Positions 5,202 to 14,300 of a stretch of DNA of 31,235 nucleotides are shown in pieces. The notes below the pieces were generated by a model, which did no database searches, had not been told where the DNA came from, and worked only from the letters and a program-made list of their open reading frames with translations. This DNA is from a virus. How positions within the stretch are numbered: the stretch's first letter is position 1; the number at the start of each line of letters is the position of its first letter. The stretch is taken from positions 1-31,235 of IMG/VR virus record IMGVR_UViG_3300008735_000064; one strand, written 5' to 3'. A program made the position numbers and the translations under genes.

Positions 5202-7178
5202 ATGGGTAGATGGGATCAATTAAAGGGTTTTATAACTGGTAGAGGAACGATAGACAAAGCTTTTACCGATACTACGACAAGACCAAGCATTGCACAGCCA
5301 TATATGGCTACTGATACAGGTGCAAAGTTACCAATTTTTCCATTTCCACTGATAATGATATACGAATTGGCAGATAATATCGATGCATTGAGAATTCCTA
5401 TTGAGACATTAAATCGTGAAATATTCAAAAATGGCTTCGAAATTGTCGAAAAATGGAAGTTTAAATGCTCAGATTGTGGAAAAGAGTTCCAATATGAGCC
5501 ACTTGTAGACAACCTCCCAGATGAGCAACCTTTCCAATCTAACGAAGATAATCAGGACAACTCATTGCCAAAAACGAAGCGAAGAACCACAAATAAAGCG
5601 AATAAAAAAGCACTTGTAGACGATGTGATGTGTGATAGTTGTGGAAGTATAAAACTATTAAGACCAATACCACAGAATAGAAAGATACTTGAGGGTTTGT
5701 TAAACGAATCAATAAATTCAAACGAACAAACCTTAGAAGACGTAGCAAGACAACTTGAAAGAGATTTAGACGTTGCAGACAATGCATATCTATTGGTGTT
5801 AAAGAATTATTGGGTAGATGATAATACAGGTTTAATCTCAGAAAAGAAAACAGAGATAAAAGAAATGTTAAGAATTGATCCTCCACAAGTTGCAATGATA
5901 GCAGACAGTGATGGAAGAATAGGATATGATGATAAAAGAAATGAAATATTTGTTTGCCCTAGATTTGAACATAGGGATAAACGACTTACATCAAATACAT
6001 GTGATCAGTGTGGAGCTCAGGCATTAAAGGCAATAATGGAAGTGAACTCTGTTTATTCTATAGGTATTCCACAACCAAAAAGAGTTATTTATGGAGAGGG
6101 AGAAGTTATTTGGAAAGCAGGTAAGTATAAGCCAGGATTAATTTATGGTTATTCACCGATATATTCCGTCTGGTCAAAGGCAATGTCCTTGACACATATG
6201 GATGAATACATTAGAAAATATTTTGATAAGATGAGACCCCCAAGGGGTATGTTAGTAATTGCCTCGCGTAATTACGAAACATTCAGAAAATCTTGGGATA
6301 TGCTGGAGCAGAAAGCTACAGAAGATCCATATATGATACACCCACTTTTGGTTGAAAGTGAAAAGGGTGGAAAGAATATGGCACAATGGATTGACTTTAC
6401 TGGTTCACTTAAAGAATTAGAGTTTATGGCACTTCGTAAGGAGTTAAGACAGATAATTGGAGCAATTTACGGTGTTTTACCACTTTATTATGGAGAAATG
6501 CCTAGTGGATGGTCACAAGAGGGCTTACAAGTTACGATTACAAACAGGGCAGTAACATGGGGTCAGGACATACTTCGTAAGTCATTTTACACTAAAATAG
6601 CAAGTTTGTTAGGTGTAGACGACTGGGAAATACGATTAAAGGCTGGAGAAGAGACAGACAAGTTAAGAGAACTACAAACACAGTCAACCGAAATACAAAA
6701 TATGGCAACAATGCAAGGAATGGGATTTGAAGTAAAGAGAACACATACAGGGGAGTTCAAGGTATCAAAAGATCCTATAATAAACCCAATGATGATGGCA
6801 CAGGAAGCAGAAGTAGAAAAACCACAGAAGAAAGGAAGAGGTAATGCAATGGGTCAGAAGAAAGAGAATAAACAAAGTTTTCAAGGAGAGCCAAAGAGGG
6901 GAAGACCATCTGATCCCGGAGGGACAAACCAGGGAGCACCTGCAAGTGGTACAGGTACAACAATGAGTAAGAAGACTTATCTTAAAGGTATAACACCTGA
7001 TAATTTTGAAGTTGTTAAGAACATATTACAAACATCAGTTGACTTTGGATGGAAGAAAACAAAGACGGTTAATGAATTACGCAAGTCGGCACATATGACA
7101 GTCAGAGATGCAAGAGAAGTATTTGATAACGAATTAGGCTCAACAAGGAGGTGGGAGAATGGAGAAGAAGAAAATTAA
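5202..7178 (+). CDS. Portal protein with zinc-ribbon insertions
   Basis: The 658-aa product has the layout of a tailed-virus portal, the dodecameric ring through which DNA enters the capsid. It has an N-terminal alpha/beta domain, an aromatic Y-G-Y-S-P-I stem region near residue 315, a long helical part around 340-440 and the segment Y-G-V-L-P-L-Y-Y-G-E-M before the C-terminal crown. Two Cys sets are inserted: Cys89/Cys92 with Cys144/Cys147 (a zinc ribbon split by a charged loop), and Cys252 with Cys267/Cys270 plus a nearby His. Residues about 535-590 are low-complexity, and the last 50 residues form a separate charged domain. First large gene of the virion block, with its own TATA-like box 25.5 bases ahead. 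Confidence 0.85.
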   Translation: MGRWDQLKGFITGRGTIDKAFTDTTTRPSIAQPYMATDTGAKLPIFPFPLIMIYELADNIDALRIPIETLNREIFKNGFEIVEKWKFKCSDCGKEFQYEPLVDNLPDEQPFQSNEDNQDNSLPKTKRRTTNKANKKALVDDVMCDSCGSIKLLRPIPQNRKILEGLLNESINSNEQTLEDVARQLERDLDVADNAYLLVLKNYWVDDNTGLISEKKTEIKEMLRIDPPQVAMIADSDGRIGYDDKRNEIFVCPRFEHRDKRLTSNTCDQCGAQALKAIMEVNSVYSIGIPQPKRVIYGEGEVIWKAGKYKPGLIYGYSPIYSVWSKAMSLTHMDEYIRKYFDKMRPPRGMLVIASRNYETFRKSWDMLEQKATEDPYMIHPLLVESEKGGKNMAQWIDFTGSLKELEFMALRKELRQIIGAIYGVLPLYYGEMPSGWSQEGLQVTITNRAVTWGQDILRKSFYTKIASLLGVDDWEIRLKAGEETDKLRELQTQSTEIQNMATMQGMGFEVKRTHTGEFKVSKDPIINPMMMAQEAEVEKPQKKGRGNAMGQKKENKQSFQGEPKRGRPSDPGGTNQGAPASGTGTTMSKKTYLKGITPDNFEVVKNILQTSVDFGWKKTKTVNELRKSAHMTVRDAREVFDNELGSTRRWENGEEEN

Positions 7179-7422
7179 GAAAAAACCAAGCAAGGAAATT
7201 ACAAAGGCTACTGTAAAAGTAAAACTCGGAGAAGTGAATGTATACAAGGCAAAAGAGGTAAACATACCAAACGTGTATCACCCAAACTATAAACTTATTG
7301 ACGATACAATAGAAGATATAAGGAAGATGAGTAGAAAAGTATCTACTAATGACTATGCTACCAACAATGTTTATCTGTTATTACAGGATTGTTTAAAGAA
7401 AATAACACTTGCTGAGAAGTAA
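7159..7422 (+). CDS. Basic hypothetical protein (87 aa)
   Basis: The first 25 residues are dominated by Lys; the rest is a small mixed domain without Cys pairs. The gene overlaps the portal's end by 20 bases and has a strong Shine-Dalgarno site, AGGAGG at 7146-7151, seven bases before the ATG. Clear SD use for an internal gene contrasts with the leaderless starts elsewhere. A role in head assembly or DNA packaging is plausible from position only. Confidence 0.68.
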   Translation: MEKKKIKKKPSKEITKATVKVKLGEVNVYKAKEVNIPNVYHPNYKLIDDTIEDIRKMSRKVSTNDYATNNVYLLLQDCLKKITLAEK

Positions 7423-7853
7423 TGGCAACCAAACTCAATATAAATTCCGGTTCGTATATCGGGCAAAAACTGTGGGAATTACACCAAAAACACGAACAAA
7501 CGGCAGTAAATAACTACAAGGAAGGTATATGTTTCATGTGTTTCTCCAAGGATGCAGTGTCGGCAACACTCATAGATATATGTGGTGACTGTGCTGGAAA
7601 GAAAGGAAGAGAGGCATTATTAGTGCCAGTAGGCGAGAAATACTATGGAATGTGCTATGATTGTGGACAATATAGGTTTCATATAGAGAATATAAACGCC
7701 AGATTTTGTAGAATTTGTTATCAAAGAATAATGAAGAGAATAAGAGAAGATCATCATGGTCGGGAAGACCCATTTTGGAAAAGCATGAGAAAGAAGCATG
7801 GTAAGGACTTTGCCTTTACTATGAATGATTCAACAACCTCATTCAGAAGATAA
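7422..7853 (+). CDS. Double zinc-ribbon protein (143 aa)
   Basis: Two zinc sites follow one another: CFMC with CGDC (residues about 37-60) and CYDC with CRIC (about 78-103), each a four-Cys ribbon. The C-terminal 40 residues are basic and His-rich. The ATG shares one base with the stop of the previous gene (TAATG). Such proteins usually bind nucleic acid or bridge proteins; lying between portal and capsid genes, it could be a packaging factor or a transcription regulator. Confidence 0.72.
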   Translation: MATKLNINSGSYIGQKLWELHQKHEQTAVNNYKEGICFMCFSKDAVSATLIDICGDCAGKKGREALLVPVGEKYYGMCYDCGQYRFHIENINARFCRICYQRIMKRIREDHHGREDPFWKSMRKKHGKDFAFTMNDSTTSFRR

Positions 7854-7861
7854 TTTAAATA
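7854..7861 (+). promoter_or_regulatory. TATA box of the 105-aa membrane/coiled-coil gene
   Basis: Perfect TTTAAATA directly after the previous stop codon, centred 25.5 bases before ATG 7883. Confidence 0.6.
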
Positions 7862-7882
7862 TAAAGAAGATACAATAAATGC

Positions 7883-8200
7883 ATGGTAGAAGAAATATTT
7901 TCCAACTTTGGCTATGAAGTTATACTTATAGTCATAGGTATATTTTTGTCTGGTCTAGCAGCAAGTTTTATAAGCCGATTTAAAAAGAGGCAGGATTGTC
8001 TAGAACTAATACAAAAAAATGTGGAAGAATTGAACAAAAGGTCTTATCGTATAGAAAAGACCATTATTATTCTTGCAAAATTACAAGAGGATACCATATC
8101 AAAAACTCATCCTGAACTCAAGACCGAATGGGAAGAAATTGTAAAGGAGTTATTAGACACAAAGTTACAATATAAAAAACTTACTAATCTTGGTCATTAA
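7883..8200 (+). CDS. Membrane-anchored coiled-coil protein (105 aa)
   Basis: Residues about 9-30 form one membrane segment, followed by a basic stop-transfer patch and a 65-residue charged helix with heptad-like Leu/Ile spacing. The layout is shared by some holins and by membrane-anchored assembly factors. It is transcribed alone from a perfect TATA box and ends tail-to-tail with a leftward gene (17-base overlap). Confidence 0.65.
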   Translation: MVEEIFSNFGYEVILIVIGIFLSGLAASFISRFKKRQDCLELIQKNVEELNKRSYRIEKTIIILAKLQEDTISKTHPELKTEWEEIVKELLDTKLQYKKLTNLGH

Positions 8201-8369
8201 GTTTTCTTCGAGGTATATCATTAACATCTCCTTTCCAATCATGATACTTAGCCAAGTCTGGTGGAAGCATTAAGAATTCTAACAGTTTTTCAATGTTTGA
8301 AAGTTTTTGATTTGTCTCTCTTAGGAGTTCTTCAACATCCCCAAGGATAAAATCAATTTTGAATACCAT
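8184..8369 (-). CDS. Hypothetical protein (61 aa), helical
   Basis: A leftward gene inside the rightward block. Residues about 10-35 form an amphipathic helix (E-E-L-L-R-E-T-N-Q-K-L), then a Pro break and an acidic-basic tail. Its start lies 16 bases inside the end of the 150-aa gene, so the two form one unit. No motif is recognised. Confidence 0.55.
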   Translation of the reverse strand: MVFKIDFILGDVEELLRETNQKLSNIEKLLEFLMLPPDLAKYHDWKGDVNDIPRRKLNDQD

Positions 8370-8805
8370 TTTTTACCTGTAAGATGAAGTTTAACCTGTC
8401 TCTTGAAATATCGTAAAAACTCTGCAAGTTATCTATTTCTTTTTTATTTTTTGGTTTATCACCGTAAAAACGGTCTACTCTTATCTCTAATTCTGCTTTT
8501 CTGAGTTTCTTTGGAATAAACTCTATATTGCCACTTTTTGGATTATATTTTATTTCTTTTTTCTTTATTACCAGTTCATCCCCCTCTTTATACTCATATG
8601 TAGTACCATTGACAAAATGAACAATACTTCTTCCCAACTGTGGTCGTTCCTTATGTTTTGTTATTTTTGTAACAACCCATAGTTTCTTATTAGGTTTTAG
8701 AAAAATATCAATAATAGGTGCAGAAAACATGACTTCTTTATCTAATCTCTTATATTGTGTAAGATATTGATCATTGTTTTCATAAACATAAATAGATGTC
8801 CCCAT
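8353..8805 (-). CDS. Hypothetical protein (150 aa), beta-rich N-terminus
   Basis: The first 100 residues are beta-rich with many Tyr, Lys and Val; the last 50 are helical and basic. It has no membrane segment, Cys pair or recognised motif. A TATA box (TTTATATT leftward, 8829-8836) is centred 27.5 bases before the ATG. With the 61-aa gene it forms a two-gene leftward unit inserted among virion genes, like an accessory (moron-type) cassette. Confidence 0.62.
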   Translation of the reverse strand: MGTSIYVYENNDQYLTQYKRLDKEVMFSAPIIDIFLKPNKKLWVVTKITKHKERPQLGRSIVHFVNGTTYEYKEGDELVIKKKEIKYNPKSGNIEFIPKKLRKAELEIRVDRFYGDKPKNKKEIDNLQSFYDISRDRLNFILQVKNGIQN

Positions 8806-8823
8806 AATTACTCAACACAATCC

Positions 8824-8836
8824 TTATTAATATAAA
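8824..8836. promoter_or_regulatory. Overlapping divergent TATA boxes
   Basis: TTTATATT (leftward, 8829-8836) serves ATG 8805. TTATTAAT (rightward, 8824-8831) is centred 25.5 bases before ATG 8853. Because the boxes overlap, only one direction could assemble a TBP complex at a time. Confidence 0.45.
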
Positions 8837-8852
8837 TGTTTCTTTCAACAAT

Positions 8853-9071
8853 ATGGGTAAAAAGTGTAAATGTGGAAAAAAACGTTACGGGTATGGTGAT
8901 GGTATTCATGAGATTTGGATATGTTATAACTGTGGTAAGTTTGTAGGAAAAGCAGGTGGAGATTTTTTATTTACTATGTTTGTACAAGAAAACCCTAATA
9001 TCATAATGGGAATGATTAACGAAAAAATACTAAAACCAATAAATGACAAAAATGGTAGATATATTAATTAA
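8853..9071 (+). CDS. Zinc-ribbon protein (72 aa)
   Basis: The N-terminal 30 residues form a compact four-Cys zinc ribbon: CKCG followed after about 17 residues by CYNCG. The remaining 40 residues are a hydrophobic-leaning helix region. It is divergent from the 150-aa gene and appears leaderless. A role in regulating viral transcription or in the virion is possible; the sequence does not decide. Confidence 0.66.
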   Translation: MGKKCKCGKKRYGYGDGIHEIWICYNCGKFVGKAGGDFLFTMFVQENPNIIMGMINEKILKPINDKNGRYIN

Positions 9072-9144
9072 TGAGATCAGACGTTTAGAAGAAAAAATAG
9101 ACAAAAATAACAAATCCTTAAATAGCAGATATCTGTGTGGGTGA
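9052..9144 (+). CDS. Possible overlapping miniprotein (30 aa)
   Basis: A 30-residue charged helical frame (R-R-L-E-E-K-I-D-K) starts inside the 72-aa gene in another frame and ends just before the next ATG. It has no promoter at the usual spacing and no Shine-Dalgarno site, so it may be a chance frame. Confidence 0.22.
   Translation: MVDILINEIRRLEEKIDKNNKSLNSRYLCG
9117..9124 (+). promoter_or_regulatory. TATA box of the 88-aa membrane gene
   Basis: CTTAAATA centred 26.5 bases before ATG 9147; this decides the start against the in-frame GTG at 9135. Confidence 0.55.
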
Positions 9145-9146
9145 AT

Positions 9147-9413
9147 ATGGAAGCATTGATACTTGTCGCTATTGCATCAGCAATAGGAGCAGGTCTGAAC
9201 ACACTAAGAGGCTGGTTACATTCTGAAGGAGAAGCTTACTCTGTAAGACGACTAGCAGGATCACTGATTGTCGCTACTTTTGCTGCTCTGGCTATCGCAC
9301 AAGTCCAAATTGTTGACGGTTTAACTGATGCAGGAATTGTATTAGTTGGTCTGACAGTTGGATTTACTGCTGATTATGTAGTGACTAAAGCAAAGAAAGA
9401 GTCTAGCGAATAA
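9147..9413 (+). CDS. Small holin-like membrane protein (88 aa)
   Basis: Three hydrophobic stretches: residues about 2-18, 35-52 and 58-78, with the conserved-looking turn L-R-G-W-L after the first. The tail is short and Lys-rich. The start was chosen from the TATA spacing. Length and layout fit class I/II holins or small membrane proteins often found next to head genes, but no family is certain. It is a single-gene unit with its own promoter and terminator, suggesting independent timing. Confidence 0.62.
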   Translation: MEALILVAIASAIGAGLNTLRGWLHSEGEAYSVRRLAGSLIVATFAALAIAQVQIVDGLTDAGIVLVGLTVGFTADYVVTKAKKESSE

Positions 9414-9423
9414 GGATAGACAA

Positions 9424-9449
9424 GTGTTGTGTGTATTTTTTCCCAACAC
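9424..9449 (+). terminator. Hairpin plus T-run terminator
   Basis: Arms GTGTTG (9424-9429) and CAACAC (9444-9449) flank a loop containing a six-T run (9436-9441), just after the membrane gene and before the protease promoter. Confidence 0.45.
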
Positions 9450-9462
9450 ACTCACTAAATAC

Positions 9463-9470
9463 TTATAAAT
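9463..9470 (+). promoter_or_regulatory. TATA box of the prohead protease gene
   Basis: TTATAAAT centred 25.5 bases before ATG 9492; leaderless geometry. Confidence 0.55.
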
Positions 9471-9491
9471 TAGAGTTAATCTAAGATTTAT

Positions 9492-11372
9492 ATGGGAGAA
9501 GCAGTATTCTTCAGAAACCTTACCACGAAAGGATTGACAGCAGTTAATAGTGGAGAAAGGTATTTTGAGGGTTATCTTACAGTACAGGTAAAGGACAAGC
9601 AGGGAGAAGTCACAATAGTAGATGAATTGATGAAAGTGTTACCTGTTTGGATAGACAGGGGAGCTCCAATATCCGACACTCATAGTAACAGAATAATAGG
9701 AAAAGGAATAAACTATTCAAAAGTGGAATACAGAGATAAGGATGGAGAAGTATATCCTGCAATAAAGGTTACAGGTAAGATACATAAGAATTATGAATTA
9801 GACAATGATATTTGGCAAAAAATCAAATCAGGTGAATATAAGGGATTAAGTTTCGGTGGAGCAACAAAATCAGATAGAGAACCAATGAGAATGAAAGACG
9901 GTTCCATAGCATATAGTTTAAAGGATTTAGAACATTATGAGGTCGCAGTATGCAGAGATCCAGCAGTACCACTTGCACTTATTACAGAATATAACACATT
10001 AGCGAAAGCAGCAGTAGATGGAGTTGATTTAGGAGATGGTAGAATGTTGATTAAATGTGATAAGTTTGGTTGCTTTGTTGATAAGAATAACAAGGAAGCA
10101 GGGCTTAAAGCACCAGAAGCGAGAAACGAAGCATTGGTTTATGACGATAAGACACATGATCAACCAAGTGAAACACCATTAGAAAACCAAGCAAAAATAC
10201 AAAAGGTTTCAGATGAAATGGCTGGAACTTTACTAGATGAAGATAGAGCAGTTCAATCAGGTAAGGTAAGACCACCAACACCAAAACACTTAGTAAATCC
10301 AAAGGATAAAGGAGAAGATTGTGAAGACGGAAGTTGTGATAAGAAAGACGGATTTCCAGCTATGACATATCAAGAACATGAGTTTGATACTGAGGGCGTT
10401 TGCACAAATTGTGGTAAAAAGTATAAGAAAGGTGTGGTAGAGGGATTTCACCCACCAAAAGATTCAAAGAAAGCAGGACATGACAAGCCAGAAAAATGTG
10501 AGTTTTGTGGTGCAGCACAAAGAGATGCAACAATCATGGTAAAGAATCCAAAAGACCCCACTGCATCTGGGTTTGACAAGCAAAGAATGGATCAGTTTGA
10601 AACACATCGATCTCACCATACCAAGAAAGGACAAGATTGGTCAAACGCAGACGGAGATAGACATGGTATGTATAACCAAGACACAGACGAGGGTGGTATG
10701 GGTAAAAAACATACAGGACCAAAAGGATGTAAGTGTGGAGATCCAAAGTGTAAAGATCCTAAATGTAAGAAAAAACCTAAGAGAGAAGTTGGAACAGGTC
10801 ATGGAGCAGAACAGAATGATGCAGGAGAAGTCGGCTGGTCAGGTAGTGGTTCACCATATCCTAAGAAGAAGAAAGCAATAATAACAAACATATTATCACG
10901 ATTAAAATCATTAAATTTCATGTTAAAAGGTTATAGTGATGAGTTTAAAGAAGATAAAGAAAATTGGGAACAACAACAAGTGCCAAGTAGACGAAAAAGA
11001 AAAAGAAGAGGAAAGGATGCAGCAACCATTACAAACATACTATCACGATTAAAATCATTAGATTTTCTACTAAGAAAAGAACCATTGTTATCTAATTCAT
11101 GGGAAGCTGTACATATTGATCAAAAAGAACAAGCAGAAAAAAAGAAGAAAAAGAGAAAGAAGAAAGGTGGATTGGGAGGACTTCATGGTGCATTAGACTA
11201 TCGTGATCTTGATGAAAAACTTGATGCAGCAAAGAAAAAGAAGAAAAAAAAATCATTTTTAATGAGAGTTAAAGACGGAGAATTCGGTGGCATGAATACA
11301 GGAGAAGTAGAATGGACAGAACCAAGAGATACTGCTAATAGTAGAATGAAACGTGGTAAAGATGTCGCTTGA
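9492..11372 (+). CDS. HK97-type prohead protease (U35) with long zinc- and Lys-rich extension
   Basis: Residues 1-170 match prohead serine proteases, which cut scaffold and capsid proteins during maturation. They include G-Y-L-T-V then K-D-K-Q-G-E-V, the catalytic His64 in ISDTHSNRIIGKG, Ser120 in GLSFGG, and the closing E-V-A-V-C-R-D-P-A. The remaining 450 residues are unusual. They contain a CxxC pair joined to a second pair (CTNC, CEFC), a CKCGDPKCKDPKCKK cluster, several Lys runs, and a repeated helix TNILSRLKSL (starting near residues 462 and 515). The extension may act as a built-in scaffold that brings the protease into the prohead, like delta domains, though much longer. Leaderless promoter ahead; overlaps the next gene. 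Confidence 0.85.
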   Translation: MGEAVFFRNLTTKGLTAVNSGERYFEGYLTVQVKDKQGEVTIVDELMKVLPVWIDRGAPISDTHSNRIIGKGINYSKVEYRDKDGEVYPAIKVTGKIHKNYELDNDIWQKIKSGEYKGLSFGGATKSDREPMRMKDGSIAYSLKDLEHYEVAVCRDPAVPLALITEYNTLAKAAVDGVDLGDGRMLIKCDKFGCFVDKNNKEAGLKAPEARNEALVYDDKTHDQPSETPLENQAKIQKVSDEMAGTLLDEDRAVQSGKVRPPTPKHLVNPKDKGEDCEDGSCDKKDGFPAMTYQEHEFDTEGVCTNCGKKYKKGVVEGFHPPKDSKKAGHDKPEKCEFCGAAQRDATIMVKNPKDPTASGFDKQRMDQFETHRSHHTKKGQDWSNADGDRHGMYNQDTDEGGMGKKHTGPKGCKCGDPKCKDPKCKKKPKREVGTGHGAEQNDAGEVGWSGSGSPYPKKKKAIITNILSRLKSLNFMLKGYSDEFKEDKENWEQQQVPSRRKRKRRGKDAATITNILSRLKSLDFLLRKEPLLSNSWEAVHIDQKEQAEKKKKKRKKKGGLGGLHGALDYRDLDEKLDAAKKKKKKKSFLMRVKDGEFGGMNTGEVEWTEPRDTANSRMKRGKDVA

Positions 11373-14300
11373 TTATGAATATCTATTTAATCAGATAGAT
11401 AAAGCAAAGAAGAAGAAACCAAAGAAAGGTTATATACCCTGGAATAGCCCAGAGTCGAAAAAACTACAAGAGAAATTCTTAAAGGAGCAAAAAGATAGAG
11501 AAACATATACACAGGGAACTGGATTTACTACTGCTGATGCAAAGGATAAGCTTGTAAAAGAGAAACCAATAAGTGAAAAACTTACAAGAAGAGCAGGTAG
11601 AAAACGTGGTAGAGGAAAATATACAACAAGAACAGAACATGATACTAGAGGTAAGGAGGTAGGTACAACAATTACAGGTACACCTAGAAAAGTAGAGTCA
11701 ACTGCTGAAATAAGAATACAGGATCTTGATGAAACTGGTACAAAGAAGAGAGTGATTGATAAAAAACCTGTAAGAGGATTAGATAGGAAAGGAACAAAAA
11801 GAAATTATGAAAAGGAAAAGCAAAGAAGACAAGATAAAAAAGACGCAAAAGATAAACAAGAACAGCAGTTAAAAGAAGGAATTGATGGAGTTCCTGGATC
11901 CCATAGTACACTTTCAGGTTCTACTGCTGATAGTAGGTCAAATCCAAAAGGTAGGGTTGTAAACATTAAGATACCAAAGGCACGGGGAAAGAGACAGTTT
12001 CATAGCAAACAACCGGAAACAAAGACAGTAACTAATCTACAACCAAAAGATATAAAACCAGATAAACCAGTATCAAGAAAGACACAACTAAGACGAGAAG
12101 AGGGTGCAAGTAGTTCAAAGAAGATTGGAGTTGATTTGGATGAGATGAAAGAAAGGATGCAGACAGCTAATAGAAAATTACAAGAAGAAAGAAATACAGA
12201 AAGTGTAACTAGTTATGGAGAATTCAGAAAGCTAGACCAAGAAGGTCACAACGCTAGATATAAGAAATACATTGCAGATAGAAAAGCAGCAGCAGATAAA
12301 CGAGAAGCAGATAAAAAAGAGAGAGAATCAATAGATCCTAAAACAGGTGAAAAAAAAGGACCTAAAGTAAAACTAACGAAACCAAGAAAAAGTAGAGCGA
12401 AACCAGAAAAACCAACAACTACTGATACAACGGAAGAAGTATCAGATGATCCAGAAGATTATGAAGATTCAAATGATGATGATGATTATGAATATGGAAA
12501 AGATTATAAAAATCTAGGTAAATCATTTTACAAAGCATGGTTAGAAAAGAAAAGAGATTGGGATGCAGAAGATAAAGAATCCAAAGAGATGAATAGACCA
12601 ATTAAATGTACTAGTTGTGGTAAAACCAAACCTAGAATATTATATGAAAATCCATTAGGAAGACCTTTTGGAATATGTGATGAGTGTGCATCACCTCCTG
12701 CTCCGGGAGAACCAGACCCAAAATGGATTACAGATATGCAGAACGATGATGATACTGATGAAAATCCAAAAACATCAAAGAAATCATTTTACAAAGCATG
12801 GTTAGAGAAGAAAGATGATTGGGATAAAGATGAAAAAAAGCCCGATTTGGCTCAGTACGACAGAGGAGGAGGAAAGTTTTGTACAAACTGTGGTAGAAAA
12901 TCTAAATATCCATTATGGAATCCGAATGATAAAAAATCTGATCCAAGATTTAGTAGAGGAAAAGATGAGGGTCTTTGTGATAATTGTTTTGATGAAAGAA
13001 TGGATAATTCAGAGGGTAAGGACGAGTTTGATGATAAGACTAGAAAAGAAAATAAATCATTTTACAAATCATGGTTAGAGAAGAAAGAAGAAACTGACTC
13101 ACAAAAGTTTGAGAGATGGGTAAAGGAACACCCACAACCAGAACACCAAGAAAAAAAACAGACACAGATAGAATTGGCTTTGTTATTACGACAGATTAAT
13201 GAAGATGCAAAGAAAAAGAAAAAGGAAAGACAAGAAAGGAAAGAAAGATATGATGAAGAAACAGCAGCAACGATGAGAGAGATAGAAGCAGATATTTCTC
13301 TTCCAAAAGTTGAGGTTGATGGTAGGAACTCTGCTACCTATAAACACCCATCAGCGTTTGGAATATTGCAAGGAGGTAAAGAAACTAAAATGCATGACGA
13401 CCACATTAGACATAGAAGAGAAGCTCAGGGTACTATATCACAAGAAAATGCAGAAACATACAAATCATGGTTAAAAGAGAAAGATGCAGTTTCAGGTAAA
13501 CAGAGTCCAACAAGAAAACCGACTAATAATTACGTATATACAGATGATGACGAATCTTTACCTATGACAAGGCAACACCCAAAGGTAGCCATACCTCGAA
13601 AACATAGTCCAGACAACTTTCAATATGCTTGGGAACACACAGAGGGCAATCCTGGATACATGGAAACTATAGACAACTCAGGTAGAGTTAGTGAAGAGCG
13701 TAACGCAACTCACGAACGACATAATTTCTTGGATCGTAAGGAGAGAGAGGAAGCAAAAGCAAAAGAACCTAAATATACAATCTCTTACAGTTGGAACAAA
13801 GAAACAGATAAAGAAAGTGCAGAGAGAAGAGCAAGAGAATGGAACGAGGAAAGGAAAAAAGCAGAAGAAGACTGTCCATTCTGTGATGATGAGAAAAACC
13901 TTAGTAGAGAAGAACGTTGGAAAGACGAAGACAACATGGATGAATATACTGCACTGATGTTAGCTGAACATAAAAAAGATCCAGATGCTTTTCATGCAAA
14001 TATTGGTTCTGTAACACCAGAAGAGCAAAAAAAAATAAACAGTGCAGCAATGGAATCTGGTAAAGTTGATGACGAGAAATTAAAAGCAGAGATTCAAGAT
14101 GATGATTGGAGAAAACCAACTGCAACTAAACCACATGAATTTGATCCAAATAGGCATGGTTCTCATGTAAGAAATATTATGTATCCAGAATCAAAAGACG
14201 AATGTTCTGTATGTGGAAAAACTGTTGAGGAGCATAAAGGAGCAAAAATTGAAAAACCCACACGAAAACCACATAAATTACAAAATTACAACCCAGATAG

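Noticed and set aside
12520-13473. Mobile element or transposon as the source of the repeats in the 1080-aa gene
   Set aside because: The repeats are in frame, encode the same helix and have no terminal inverted repeats or transposase.
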